DNA of 64,000 nucleotides from Saccopteryx bilineata (GCF_036850765.1 NC_089492.1:168638296-168702295), one strand, 5' to 3'; counted from the stretch's first letter, positions 21,847-34,134 are shown. Numbers and translations are program-made. Notes: generated by a model not told the origin, from the letters alone.

Positions 21847-24051
21847 CAGTCTTGGCTTACTGACCTGTTTATATATCTTTTGGGAGGTTAGTGACTCATC
21901 ATAGAGTATGCAGTTAGTCAAGTAGTAGTGTGCAGGAGGTGGGCATCTGGTTTGCAGGGATGCCTCCTCGGAATGTCCTTCTGACACTGTCACAGGTCTA
22001 TCTGGTGTACTTGATGCTCCAGAACGGCAGAGTCTGGCAACTCTGGGAACTGTCTGCAAGAGAACTCCCAGAATTTCTTAGGCAACAAAGTAAAGATTAA
22101 GATTTGTAAACTAAGCTTCTAATTAAGCTATAGGCCTTAACTTTTCACAGTAAATCCTGTGACTAGGTTTTTACCAACAACTGTTTTGATTTAAACTCTC
22201 CAATTGTGAGGTTCCCTCCCCAATATACACTTTCCCTGACATTCTTGAAAAGGTAAACTTTTTGCTACATTTCAAAGTAAAGGCCAGGGAGCCACTGAGA
22301 GACTAACAAGCAGATGAATGATTTCCTAACCCTTACATGATCCACAATCTCCTATCATTACAACTAAAAAGCTACTATTACCAAAGCCAAATTTCTCATT
22401 TTGGGGCTCCCCTATCAGTAGGACTTCTTGGTCATAGCAGTTTAGCTTTTTAGTCAAGTCAATGACATCCTACTTGGTACTAACTTTTGTTGTTTTCCCT
22501 CTTCAGTATTCCTTTTCTTTTCTTTTTTGAGTTTGAGCTAAAACTGATGATGTATTCCAGGGAGCAAGATCTCAAATGCCCCCTCAACCAGTATTTCTTA
22601 ACTTCTTCAAGTCCATTGCTATTCAAGACCCTTCTCCCCTCCCTGTCATCTCTTCCTAACTAGAAGGTGAAGGCTGTACTCAAGCCACTCAGGTGCATAC
22701 CTGCTTGGCCCTCTCCAGCTTATTGCCCACATACTGCTGTTTTCTCCAGCCAAAAGTGTCCACATCTCTCCACAACCCTTCATCTCCTCTGCATCTGGGA
22801 GATTTCTGCTTATGCTCAGCTCTAAGGATGCCTTCCCTGATAGCCTAGAACTCTCACCTGTGGATCTTGGTTGCTCTTGGAAACATGTTCTAGTCATTTC
22901 TCTCCCTAATGCCTAGCCCAGCAGCTACCCACTGCAGGTGTGTGATAAATCAATCAATTAATGAGTGACAGTTTCAGAGCTCCCTTAGTTTGCCATTTGA
23001 TGCTACCTTCTGAAAAGTCAGGGTACTCTCTCCCAAAGGCCATCCCTCTAGCTTTTGCCCTTCCTCTCTTTTTTTCCCCAACACCAGAAGCATGTTCCTC
23101 ATTCTAAGTGCACAAACAATAAATATATTAGGGGAGCTTCCTGTGTGGAACTGTTAAGTCATTACAGTTTCCTCACCCAAGGCCATTCTCACTTCCTTCT
23201 CTGGTCTCATTTCCCTTGGTTCCTCACAGGCTTTGAGAAATAGAGAGCAAAAGGCAACCTGACTTCAAGGTGGTTGAAAACCTGGGCTTTTCCTTTTGGA
23301 GTGAATTTGTGTTAAGGGTGCTTGTCCCTCAGCAGGGAGTGCTCAACCTTCAGGCTTTCCCTCTGCATGCAGTCCCTCTGTGAGCCAGGCAGGGGTATGT
23401 GAAGGAGGTGGGTCCTCCTCTCTGTCCCTAGCTACTACACAACTGTAAGCACTGAGGGGCCTGCTGAGGTGACTTGGCAGCAGGTCTGTGGTGAGCACAG
23501 TGAAATTGAGGCCTCCTGTCTCCTGAGGTGTCCTTGCCATAGCACAGGCAAACCTGGCACTCCACAAGGGAGGGGGGCCATAGGACAGGCTGCTTGGGGC
23601 TTGAGGAAGGACAAGAACAACCTTACTGTCATAACATCCCCTGATGAGCTGAGAAAGCCCTGACCTCTGGAGTTTCTCCTCTCAGAGAGGACAATTAGAA
23701 TTGGCTCATTTGGGGAAATGCTCATGACCCGAACTGCTCAGGAGAGCAATAAAGAGAAGCAGAGAAGGCAGTCATTTCACATGGCTATGACCTAAACATT
23801 ACAAAACACCCCTCCAATGTTGTAAATTTGAAAAAGAGCCCCCTCCTTTTTCAAATTCATAGGCAATTAGTTTGTTAATAATAGCAAGAAGTTTTTATGA
23901 TGTGAAACTGCCCATAAACTTTTCCCCAGATCCTGTGGCAATGCTGACCACTGTGGGTCTGTTACAACCAGAAGGAAGTAGTTCAATACACAAAATGCAT
24001 TGAACATGAACTCATCTTTAATGGAAAAGAAATACAGTAGAATTTGAGTAC
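21847..24051. other. Intergenic sequence, nothing recognised
   Basis: About 2.2 kb without SINE, L1 or exon matches that I can see, the longest repeat-poor stretch outside the TBC1D8 promoter. Open frames here are short and look incidental. Confidence 0.45.
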
Positions 24052-24068
24052 TAGTTTTCTAAAGTCTT
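24052..24068. repeat. L1 target-site duplication, left copy
   Basis: The 17-bp sequence TAGTTTTCTAAAGTCTT is repeated at 28244-28260 and bounds the L1 between them. Confidence 0.9.
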
Positions 24069-24969
24069 TTTTTAATCTTATTTTTATTAATTTTAATGCA
24101 GTGACATTAATAAATCAGGGTACATACGTTCCAAGAAAACATCTCCAGATTATTTTGACCTTTGATTATGCTGCATACCTCTCATTCACAGTCAAATCGT
24201 CCTCCTTCACCTTCTATCTGATTTTCTTTGTGCCCCTACGCTCCCCCCACTCCCTCCCTCTCCTTCCTCACCCCTTCCCTACCCCTCCACCCCACGCCCT
24301 GTTACCATCACATTCTTGTCCATGTCTCTAAGTCTCATTTTTATGTCCCATCTATGCATTGGTTCATATAGTTCTTAGTTTTTTTCTAATTTACTTATTT
24401 CACTCTGTATAATGTTATCAAGGTCCATCCATGTTATTGTAAATGATCCGATGTCATCATTTCTTATGGCTGAGTAGTATTCCATAGTATATGTGTACCA
24501 AAGCTTTTTAATCCACTCGTCCTCTGATGGACACTTGGGCTGTTTCCAGCTCTTCACTATTGTGAACAATGCTGCTATAAACATGGGGGTGCATTTCTCC
24601 TTCTGGAACCATTCTATGGTGTCCTTGGGGTATATTCCTAAAAGTGGGATGGCTGGATCAAAAGGCAGTTTGATTTTCAATTTTTTGAGGAATCTCCATA
24701 CTGTTTTCCACAGAGTCTGCACCAGTCTGCATTCCCACCAGCAATGCAGGAAGGAGGGTTCCCTTTTCTCCACATCCTCGCCAGCACTTATCCTGTGTTG
24801 TTTTGTTGATGAGCACCATTCTAACCGATGTGAGGTGATATCTCATTGTGGTTTTAATTTGCATTTCTCTAATGATTAATGATGTTGAGCATTTCTTCAT
24901 ATGCCTATTGGCCATCTGTATATCCTCTTTGGAGAAGTGTCTATTCATTTCTTTTGCCCATTTTTTTTT

Positions 24970-25368
24970 TAATTCTTTTTTTTTTTTGTATTTTTCTGAA
25001 GCTGGAAACGGGGAGAGACAGTCAGACAGACTCCCACATGCGCCCGACCGGGATCCACCCGGCACGCCCACCAGGGGGCGACGCTCTGCCCACCAGGGGG
25101 CGATGCTCTGCCCCTCCGGGGCGTCGCTCTGTTGCGACCAGAGCCACTCTAGTGCCTGGGGCAGAGGCCAAGGAGCCATCCCCAGCGCCCGGGCCATCTT
25201 TGCTCCAATGGAGCCTTGGCTGCAGGAGGGGAAGAGAGAGACAGAGAGGAAGGAGGGGGGGGTGGAGAAGCAAATGGGCGCTTCTCCTGTGTGCCCTGGC
25301 CAGGAATCGAACCCGGGTCCCCCGCACGCCAGGCCAACGCTCTACCGCTGAGCCAACTGGCCAGGGCC
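24970..25368 (-). mobile_element. Family 1 SINE inserted in the L1
   Basis: Reverse copy with two GCCCACCAGGGGGCG units. L1 sequence TCTTTTGCCCATTTTTT is duplicated at both sides. Confidence 0.92.
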
Positions 25369-26009
25369 TCTTTTGCCCATTTTTTGATTGGATTGTTTGT
25401 CTTCCTGGTGTTGAGATTTACAAGTTCTTTATAAATTTTGGTTATTAACCCCTTAATCAGACATACTGTCAAATATGTTCTCCCATTGTGTAGTTTGTCT
25501 TTTTATTCTGTTCTTGTTGTCTTTGGCCATGCAAAAGCTTTTTAATTTGATATAGTCCCATTTGTTTATCCTGTCTTTTATTTCACTTGCCCATGGAGAT
25601 AAATCAGCAAATATATCGCTGCAAGAGATGTCAGAGAGCTTACTGCCTATGTTTTCTTCTAAGATGCTTATGGTTTCACGCCTTACATTTAAGTCTTTTA
25701 TCCATTTTGAGTTTATTTTTGTGAATGATGTAAGTTGGTGGTCTAGTTTCATTTTTTTGCAGGTTGTTGTCCAATTTTCCCAACACCATTTGTTGAAGAG
25801 GCTGTATTTACTCCATTATATTTCCTTACCTCCTTTGTCAAATATCAGTTGTCCATAGAGCTGTGGGTTTATTTCTGGGTTCTCTGTTCTGTTCCATTGA
25901 TCTATGTGCCTGTTCTTATGCCAGTACCAGGCTGTTTTGAGTACAATGGCCTTGTAGTATAGCTTGATATCAGGAAGTGTGATACCTCCCCCTTTCTTCT
26001 TCTTCTTTT

Positions 26010-26381
26010 ATTTTTTTATTTTTTTGTATTTTTCTGAAGCTGGAAACGGGGAGAGACAGTCAGACAGACTCCCACATGTGCCCGACCGGGATCCATCCGG
26101 CCTGCCCACCAGGGGGCGATGCTCTGCCCCTCCGGGGCGTCACTCTGCCACGACCAGAGCCACTCTAGCGCCTGGGGCAGAGGCCAAGGAACAATCCCCA
26201 GCGCCCGGGCCATCTTTGCTCCAATGGAGCCTTGGCTGTGGGAGGGGAAGAGAGAGACAGAGAGGAAGGGGGGGGTGAAGAAGCAAATGGGCGCTTCTCC
26301 TATGTGCCCTGGCCGGGAATCGAACCCGGGTCCCCCGCACTCCAGGCCGACGCTCTACCGCTGAGCCAACTGGCCAGCACC
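26010..26381 (-). mobile_element. Family 1 SINE inserted in the L1
   Basis: Reverse copy very similar to the one at 24970, ending ACTGGCCAGCACC. The flanking L1 sequence is T/C-rich, so the target duplication is hard to limit exactly. Confidence 0.88.
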
Positions 26382-28243
26382 TTATTCTTCTTTTTTAAGA
26401 TTGCTGAGGCTATTCGTGTTCTCTTTTGGTTTCATATAAATTTTTGGAATATGTGATCTATATCTTTAAAGTATGTCATTGGTATTTTAATTGGTATTGC
26501 ATTGAATTTATAAATTACTTTGGGTAATATAGACATTTTAATGATGTTTATTCTTCCTAACCATGAGCATGGTATATGCTTCCACTTGTTTGTATCTTCC
26601 TTGATTTCTTTTATCAATGTTTTATAATTTTCCGAGTACAAGTCTTTAGTCTCCTTGGTTAAATGTACTCCTAGGTACTTTATTTTTTTGGTTGCAGTAG
26701 TGAAGGGGATTGTTTCCTTAATTTCTCTTTATGACTGTTCATCATTGGTGTATAAAAATGCCTCTGATTTCTGAGTATTAATTTTATATCCTGCAACCTT
26801 GCTGAATTCATTTATCAGGTCCAGTAGTTTTTTGACTGAGACTTTAGGATTTTCTATATACAATATCATATCATCTGCAAATAATGATAGTTTTACTTCT
26901 TCTTTTCCAACTTGAATGCCTTGTATTTCTTCTTCTTGTCTGATTGCTGTGGCTAGGACTTCCAGGACTATGTTGAATAAGAGTGGTGAAAGGGGGCACC
27001 CCTGCCTTGTTCCTGATCTTAAGGGGATTGCTTTTAATTTTTGCCCATTGAGTATGATGTTGGCTGTGGGTGTGTCATAGATGGCTTTTATCATGTTGAG
27101 GTATGTTCCCTGTATTCCCACTTTGCTGAGAGTTTTGATCATGAATGGGTGCTGGATTTTATCAAATGCTTTTTCTATATCTATTGAAATTATCATGTGG
27201 TTTTTCTCCTTCCTTTCATTTATGTGATGAATAACATTGATAGATTTGCGAATATTGTACCAGCCTTGCCTCCCCAGAATAAATCCCACTTGATCATGGT
27301 GTATGATATTTTCCATATATTGTTGGATCCGGTTTGCTAATATTTTGTTGAGGATTTTAGCATCTATATTCATCAGGGATATTGCCCTATAATTTTCTTT
27401 CTTTGTGTTGTCTTTGCCTGGTTTTGGAATCAGAATTATGCTCACCTCATAAAAGGAGCTTGGAAGTCTTCCTTCCTCTTGAATTTTTTGAAATAGCTTG
27501 AGAAGGATAGGAGTTAGTTCTTCTTTGAATAGTTGGTAGAATTCACTTGTGAAGCCATCGGGCCCAGGACTTTTCTTTGTTGGGAGTTTTTTGGTAACTG
27601 TTTTGATCTCATTTGGTATAATCAGTCTGTTTAGGTTTTCTGATTCTTCCAGACTGATTTTTGGAAGATTGTATGTTTCAAGGAATTTGTCCATTTCATC
27701 TAGGTTGTCTAGTTTTTTGGCATACAGTTCTTCATAGTATTTTCTTACAATCCTTTGTATTTCTGTTGTGTCAGTTGTTATTTCTCCCCTCTCATTTCTA
27801 ATTTTATTTGAGTCCTCTGTCTCTTTTTCTTGGTGAGTCTAGTTAAAGGTTCATCAATCTTGTTTACCTTTTCAAAAAACCAGCTCTTAGTTTCATTGAT
27901 CCTCTGTATTGTTTCTTTGGTCTCTGTGTCATTTATTTCTGCTCTGATCTTTATTATTTCCTTCCTTCTACTGCATTTAGGCTTTACTTGCTGTTCTTTT
28001 TCTAATTCTTTTAGATGCAGGGTTAAGTTGTTTATTTGAGCTTTTTATAGCTTCTTAAAGTGTGCCTGTAGTGCTATGAACTTCCCTCTCAGTACTGCTT
28101 TTGATGTGTCCCATAAATTTTGAGTTGTTGTATGCTTGTTATCATTCGTTTCTAGGAATTTTTTTATTTCTTCTTTGATCTCATTCTTAATCCATTCGTT
28201 ATTTAACAACCTGCTATTTAGTTTCCATGTGTTTGAGAATTTT

Positions 28244-28260
28244 TAGTTTTCTAAAGTCTT
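28244..28260. repeat. L1 target-site duplication, right copy
   Basis: Second copy of TAGTTTTCTAAAGTCTT, identical to 24052-24068. Confidence 0.9.
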
Positions 28261-28272
28261 AGTGTTAGCTAG

Positions 28273-28650
28273 TGCAATGCCGGTGGCCGAGACCAGGCAG
28301 GTTTTCACTGAATTTGGTAGACGGTTGAGCAGCTGCAGAGCCGGAAAGCGTCGGGCCCATTCCCATTTTAATGGAGGCTGACAAAGATTGGCAAGTGAAT
28401 AAAACCCAAAAGGAAAAGAGCTAATAAACAAAGGAACATCTGCTATTCACAGTTAGGACATGGGAGCAGGGAAAACCACACCTCACTATGACAGGAAAAC
28501 GATCTGGGAGAATCACCCCCACCCCAGGAAAGCACCCACAGCCTTACACAGAACACACATGTGGTGCTGCCACACACCCATGCACCAATCAGGCAAAGTG
28601 CTTGCAGCTGGTAAACCTGCAAGCAAGCCTAAACAGCCGTTTTCCTCACA
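28273..28650 (-). repeat. Solo LTR of the 28829-32070 retroviral family
   Basis: A 378-bp LTR-like block starting TGCAATGCC and ending CTCACA on the plus strand. It is flanked by the 5-bp repeat GCTAG (28268-28272 and 28651-28655). Its body resembles the LTRs at 28829 and 31710 (for example GCAAAGTGCTTGCAGC). Orientation is minus, as judged from its relatives. Confidence 0.75.
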
Positions 28651-28828
28651 GCTAGTTACTGACAAAAATGACTTAACAGTTTTCCCAAATGAGCCGACTT
28701 GTAACTGTGTAGTGGGTGTCTAGGGCACAGTTCAGGACTGGAGACAAGAAACACAAGCTCTGCTCTCATTCTGATTACAAGGAGTGGTTTCTACAGCCTG
28801 TGTTCTGCCTTCACAAGAGATAGGGTAC

Positions 28829-29192
28829 TGTAATGCTGGTGGTTGAGGCAGGCAGGTTCACACTGGATTCTGGCAGACAGTAGAGGAACTGTGGAGCCCG
28901 AAAGCATTGGGCCATTTCCATTTAATAGAATCTTGCAAGAGCAAATGAGCAAACAGGCAGGGAAAACCACTTCTCAGGCAAACAAACAGCAAAAATGGTC
29001 CTTCAAAGTGGACCACAAAGCAAGCAATCCACAATCCACCATTTGCAATCTCCAATCCACCCTGAGCACAAGCACCCGCAGCCTTACATAAACTGTGTAC
29101 ATGTGGTGCTGCCATGTGCTCACACACGAATCAGGCAAAGTGCTTGCAGCCAGTAAACCAGTGAGCAAGCCTAAAACAGCTTTTCCCCTACA
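28829..29192 (-). repeat. 3' LTR of the decayed provirus
   Basis: Begins TGTAATGCTGG and ends CCCCTACA on the plus strand. It is about as long as, and clearly homologous to, the copy at 31710. Confidence 0.75.
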
Positions 29193-29203
29193 TATACCCC
29201 TTT
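29193..29203 (-). other. Polypurine tract of the decayed provirus
   Basis: On the minus strand AAAGGGGTATA directly precedes the TG of the 3' LTR, the usual place for the plus-strand primer of reverse transcription. Confidence 0.6.
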
Positions 29204-29867
29204 ACGGTTCCTTGCCTCACAATCTACACAACAGGTATCTTTCATGATGGTCCCTGTGTGAGGAGTGAGGTACATTACCTAAACAAACAGTACAGACTAC
29301 AGCAACAGCACAAGTTATACAATAATTACAGAGGTGCCCTTCACAGCGTCTCCTGGAGCACTCTGCCCAGAGAGTTAACTGGAAGCCCACCTCTAGCTCT
29401 CTACCCCAGGGTAGGTGGGAAGGCCTATATAGTTCAGGGCTATGTCCACTGACACCACAAAGTGTTCTTGATGTGTCTATGCAACTGGATGGGAACAGCT
29501 TCCCAGTGCAGGAAGGCCTCCACAGGTGCTGCGGCCCACCCCATCAAGTCTCTTGTAGTACTGTATGTACCACAAGTGTCTATCCAGCAAGGGAGACAGT
29601 GCCCCTCTAGTCACAGTCTATGACAGGCAACTAACCACACAGCTCTTTATTAATGGACCTCAGTGCCTTTTCATAGCACTCTGTCCATTGCCACAAACCC
29701 CATCCAAATCCCTCAGAGGTCCAAGCTCACAGGGCCCAGTGGAGTCAACCTCATTCAAGGCCTGTGCTGCCTTGACAGTTCTCTTAGGTGCTGTTGCTGC
29801 TGCAAGAAAAAGCACCAATTATCTTCTAATGCCAACATCTGATGCACATTAGAAAAGGACCAGTGGA

Positions 29868-30061
29868 GCCTGACCTGTGGTGGCGCAGTGGGATAAAGTG
29901 TCGACCTGGAACACTGAAGTTGCTGGATCAAAACCTTGGGCTTGCCTGGTCAAGGCACATATGGGAGTTGATGCTTCCTGCTCCTTCCCCCTCTCTCTGT
30001 CTCTCTCTTCTCTCTCTCTAAAAAAAAAAATCAATGAATAAAATATAAAAAAAAAGAAAAA
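29868..30061 (+). mobile_element. Family 3 SINE inserted in the decayed provirus
   Basis: Head GCCTGACCTGTGGTGGCGCA and an A-rich tail. The 17-bp sequence AGAAAAGGACCAGTGGA is duplicated at 29851-29867 and 30062-30078. Confidence 0.93.
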
Positions 30062-30732
30062 AGAAAAGGACCAGTGGATTGCCAATTTCACATGGCGTCT
30101 TCAGCTCCCTGCCCATCCCTGTTGGATGGGTTCCTTGGCCTTCCCCCTATTCAAACTAGGACAGCGGGTCTTGGAGGTCCTCCTCTTCCTCAACTTTCTT
30201 CATCAAGTAATCCTGCAACCATGCAACCTGAACACAAGAACACAAGCCATTTTTCTTGGCAGCTGCCAGGACAACCTGCTTCTTCTCTTTTTCAGCAGCT
30301 GGAACCTCTGCTCTGGCTCAAGTTGCTGCCAAAACTCTAACAGGCCTCTATTAGACCTGCCATCCAGTTTCTTTCTATCTGCCCTGACCATAATCAAATC
30401 TACCCACATCTGTGTTCGGGCACCCTATACAGGCCCATTTCTCTTGTTAGTAGGTGGGGGAAGCAGCAAGGGAAGCTGCCTGCATAGCCTTATAGTCCCG
30501 TGCTGTCTGCAGCTCCCCCAAATCTGTTACCATCTATGTAACTGTGCTAATGGCCTGCCCCACATAGGGGCTTAAGATATAGCCACTAGTGACCCAGAAA
30601 GGCTGGTGGGGTACTACAGAAAATAAGGTCCCTCATCTGGCCCACAGGACTTCAGGTTGAAAGCAGCATTCTTCATACCTAGTTCACAAAAGACCTGGGG
30701 TAGCTCTCTATAGGTCTGTCACCGACTCATTG

Positions 30733-31674
30733 TCACTGACTCACTGACCCTAGCAAGTCCTCAGCATTCTGCCAGACCATACAAATGGCAGCCATCACCC
30801 ATTCTAATAGGGTATGGTTTCCTGGGTCATCATAGCAGGTCTGAAGATGCTGCCTCAGGGAGGAGTGCATGGTAATGGCAGCCAATTTCTCCATCTGTTC
30901 CAGAGAGCATGATGCCATCCACCGTATGTCCCACAACTGCAGCAACCAAGCTACTAGGGGCTTGGTGAGTTTCAGCTTGAATTTCGCCCCTAACTCCATC
31001 AGCTCTGCCTGGGTGTAGGACTGGACCACAGAAGGCTCAACTACTTGGAGAGAGGGTTGTGCCTGTCCCTGAGGCACTTTTGGCTGTTGGGTTTTTACCT
31101 TCTGGGCGATCACCAGCCAGGCTCTGTGTCTGCTGATGGCAGATTCAGTCTGAATCTCCCCCTTAAAAGAAGAAGAGTTGGAAACACCTGCTCCCTCCAA
31201 CTCAGAAATCACTCCACTGTCATGGATGCAGCTCTGTTTTCAGAGCCTGCTTTGGCTCCTGCAGCGCCGGCTTTTGGCCTGAAGCTGAGACTCCAGCTCT
31301 TGAATCTGCTATTGTTTCTCTAACAACTATCATTGGCAACATTCAGTTTCTAGGGAAAACTGCAATTCAAGAAACCACAATTCCTTCTCCAGCTATTATT
31401 CCAGTTCCAGGCACCATTGGTGTTCAGCCTGCATCTCACACTGAAGCTCTCAAAAGTGGTTGGCCTCCTTTTCCAGCAAATGTAGCAGTTCATGCTGCTG
31501 TCGGCACTCAGTCTGCAGCTCATCCTAGAGGTCTCAAACTTGGGAAGCCTCTTGCATACTTTTGGTTTCTGCTAACAGGGCTATAAAAAATACCCAGCAC
31601 ACAACCCCCAATAGGAGAGCCACGGAGAACAGCCACTTCTTTATCCCACCCTTCATGGGTGTCAGCAGCTTCAT
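30733..31674 (-). pseudogene. Gag-like frame with N-terminal membrane segment and coiled coil (broken)
   Basis: One reading frame runs from an ATG at 31674 to a stop at 30733 (314 codons), interrupted by several in-frame stops between about 31540 and 31215. The last 159 codons (31212-30733) are open. Residues 1-11 are basic. Residues about 14-34 form a hydrophobic helix, then a long heptad-like E/L/Q-rich stretch suggests a coiled coil. The C-terminal part (AELMELGAKFKLK, then a WLLQLWD segment) looks like a retroviral capsid-type domain. It sits just after the 5' LTR and primer site, the place of gag. The family assignment is by position and look only. Confidence 0.5.
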
Positions 31675-31689
31675 ACTGATCTGATCCAA

Positions 31690-31707
31690 ATCCTGCCCAC
31701 TACACCA
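31690..31707 (-). other. Primer-binding-site-like sequence
   Basis: Starts TGGTGT two bases inside the 5' LTR on the minus strand. It resembles the 3' end of tRNA-Leu with several mismatches, so the assignment is weak. Confidence 0.4.
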
Positions 31708-31709
31708 GA

Positions 31710-32070
31710 TCTAATGCCAGTGGCTGAGGCCAGGCAGGTCCACAATGCATTCAGGCAGACAGTAGAGGAACTGTGAGGCTGGAAAGCATTGGGTCATTTC
31801 CATTTAATAGAGTCTTGCAAAGGCAGACAAGCAAACAGGCAGGGAAAACCACTTCTCAGGCAAACAAATAGAAAAAATGGCCCCTCACAGTGGTGGACAG
31901 GCAATTCATAATCCACCATCTGCAATCTCCAATCTGCCCTAAGCATAAGCAACCGTAGCCTTACTTAAACTATCCATATGTGGTGCTGTCATATGCTCAC
32001 ACATGAATCAAGCAAAGTGCTTACAGCCGGTAAACCAGTGAGCAAGCCTAACACAGCTGTTTTTCCAGCA
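31710..32070 (-). repeat. 5' LTR of the decayed provirus
   Basis: Homologous to 28829-29192 and 28273-28650, with the terminal TG changed to TC. It shows many substitutions relative to the other copies, which points to an old insertion. Confidence 0.72.
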
Positions 32071-32825
32071 ACCTCTAGCTCTCCTTTCCTCCTGAATCTC
32101 TCTTAAATGCTGATTTCACCATCAGTCTAAGGTTATGTGCAAGATTATCTTACAGCCTTTTTTTTTTTTTTTTTTTTTTGGCTAATGCTTAATTCTGTTT
32201 TGAAGGAAAACTACAAAACAGCTTTCCCCAGCTACACACAAAGAGCAGACAAAAAGATATTCGCAGAATCATCAACTTTTAATGATTCTGCTAAACTTGG
32301 CTTCTTTGAAGGCAGCTAATGGAGAATATGTGTCTTCTGTGAGATTTCCAAGGTCTCAAAGGCAGCTCGGGTTCTTACCTGGCCCCTTTCAAATCTTGCC
32401 ATCAGATACCATCAGATAGATTTCACCTGGGCCCTTTGGAAATGGAAACAATCAGAACAAGTTAGCTGAGGGTTTAAGATGAGCTGAGTGGGGCAGCCAC
32501 ACTAGGCCAGAGCCTACATGAATTTTAAGGGCGCTTTAAAATATTTGAGTTTTGGGAAAAAATGTTATGGGCTCCAAAATATGAAGAGAAAATGGCAATC
32601 AAGTTAACATTTATTTCTAATGCCAAATTATAAAATCTTTAACATTTATTATAGCAACATATACTTAATGTGGAAAATCAGCTGCTTGGATGTGCCTGAT
32701 GTGGTGTGGCAAAACACCCAGGACCTGGAGGTATCCAGGGCTGGTCTCAGCCCCCAGTGGAGGCTCAGGCAGGCCTCTGTCAAAGGTATGGCAGGCAAGG
32801 CACCCAGGACGTGCCCACTTTTTTG
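32071..32825. other. Intergenic sequence with a T homopolymer
   Basis: Unrecognised sequence containing an uninterrupted T run at about 32158-32179. No gene or repeat family recognised. Confidence 0.4.
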
Positions 32826-32829
32826 TGTG

Positions 32830-33145
32830 TGTGCATTGTAACAGAGATAGAGAGTCAGAGAGCGGGATAAGGACAGACAGGAAGGGAGAGAGATGAGAAG
32901 CATCAATTCTTTGTTGCGGCATCTTAGTTGTTCATTGATTGATTTCTCATATGTGCCTTGACCAGGGGGCTACAGCAGACCAAGTAACCCCTTGCTCAAG
33001 CCATAGACCTTGGGCTTAAGCTGGCAAGCCTTGTTCAAACCAGATGAGCTCGTGCTCAACCTGGTGACCTCGGGGTCTCAAACCTGAGTCTTCTGCATCC
33101 CAGTCCGATGCTCTATCCACTGCGCCACCGCCTGGTTAGTCAGGA
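32830..33145 (-). mobile_element. Family 2 SINE
   Basis: Reverse copy with head ending CGCCACCGCCTGGTTAGT. The flanks CAGGACGTGCCCACTT and CAGGACATGCACACTT are a slightly diverged target duplication. Confidence 0.87.
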
Positions 33146-33261
33146 CATGCACACTTGACTGAGGTCTTCCTCTTGGGTGTGCCAGAGCCACTTTCAGTTC
33201 TGCCAGCTCCATTCATGGTGAGTGCCCTATGCAGGTGTACTATTTTTTATCCTTTATACTG

Positions 33262-33350
33262 TATTTTTCAAAATTTTTATTAAATTTATTGGTGTAACAT
33301 TGGTTAATAAAAATTTATAGGTGTCAGGTGCACTACTCTACAATACATTA
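33262..33350 (-). mobile_element. L1 3' end, left piece
   Basis: TTATTAAATTTATTGGTGTA and TAGGTGTCAGGTGCACTACT are antisense L1 3' UTR sequence. It is interrupted by the following SINE and resumes at about 33741. Confidence 0.6.
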
Positions 33351-33351
33351 T

Positions 33352-33472
33352 TAGTGGCCTTGGCCAACTGGCTTAGTGGTAGAGCATTGGCCCAGAGTAT
33401 GGATGTCCTGGCTTCGATTCCTGGTCAGGGCACACAGGAGAAGCAACCATCTGCTTCTCCACCCCTCCCCTC

Positions 33473-33520
<48 letters not shown>

Positions 33521-33740
33521 TCCCTCCTGCAGCCATGGCTCAATTGGAGCAAGTTGGCCCCGGGTGCTGAGGATGGCTCCATGGCTTTCACCTCAGGAGC
33601 TAAGAGCTCAATTGCTGAACAATGGAGCAATGCCCCAGATGAGAAGAGCATCAACCCCTAGTGGGTTTGCTAGGTGGATCCCAGTAGAGGAGCATGTGGG
33701 AGTCTGTCTCTGCCTCCCCTCCTCTCACTGGAAACAAAAA
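33352..33740 (+). mobile_element. Family 1 SINE inserted in an L1 end
   Basis: Forward copy with a (CT)n expansion at about 33473-33522. The target duplication AATACATTAT lies at 33342-33351 and 33741-33750. Confidence 0.9.
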
Positions 33741-33860
33741 AATACATTATCCATATACTACATTGTGTGTTCACCACCCCAAGTCAATATACTGTATTTT
33801 TACTGTACCTTTTTTTATGTTTAGATCTGTTTAGATACACAAATTCTTACCATTGTGTTA
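33741..33860 (-). mobile_element. L1 3' end, right piece
   Basis: CCATATACTACATTGTGTGT and TTCACCACCCCAAGTC continue the L1 sequence interrupted by the SINE. Confidence 0.5.
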
Positions 33861-34134
33861 CAATTGCCTACAATATTCAGTATAATAAGATACTATTCAG
33901 GCTTGTAGCCTAGGACCAACAGACCATACCATGTTGCCTAGGTGTCTAGTCTTGTATAAGTGCAACTTTGATGCTCACACGAAGACGAAATTGCATAACA
34001 AAGCATTTCTCAGAATGCAGCCTTGTTGTTACTCATGCATGACTGTATTAGAAATAACCCTATTAGGTGACTATTAATGAAACTTTTACATTATTTTCAA
34101 AGTGATTAGCAAAATCTGGATTTAGAAGAGGCTT

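Larger units (their letters stand above)
24069..28243 (-). mobile_element. LINE-1, 5'-truncated, minus strand
   Basis: About 4.2 kb bounded by a perfect 17-bp target duplication (24052-24068 and 28244-28260), with the T-rich complement of its A tail at the left. It contains the 3' UTR (about 24069-24390) and most of ORF2, but no ORF1 and no 5' UTR, so reverse transcription stopped early. Two family 1 SINEs (24970-25368 and about 26010-26381) inserted later and account for roughly 770 bp. Confidence 0.92.
24390..28243 (-). pseudogene. L1 ORF2 (reverse transcriptase part), broken
   Basis: The longest open piece, 27694-26729, is 321 codons of the RT domain. It has [15 protein letters not shown] early, the [15 protein letters not shown] block, and the catalytic FADDMILY (near 26880). 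Downstream pieces carry the C-terminal [21 protein letters not shown] and cysteine/histidine-rich segments. SINE insertions, frameshifts and stops separate the pieces. The endonuclease domain is largely missing because of 5' truncation. Confidence 0.85.
28829..32070 (-). mobile_element. Endogenous retrovirus, decayed and internally shortened, minus strand
   Basis: Two LTR copies in the same orientation (28829-29192 as 3' LTR, 31710-32070 as 5' LTR) bracket about 2.5 kb. A purine-rich AAAGGGGTATA precedes the 3' LTR on the minus strand, and a TGG-starting primer-site-like stretch follows the 5' LTR. Only a gag-like frame is recognisable; pro, pol and env are not seen. A matching target duplication was not found. 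Class is uncertain, but the primer site is faintly Leu-like, which would suggest the ERVL group. Confidence 0.7.
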
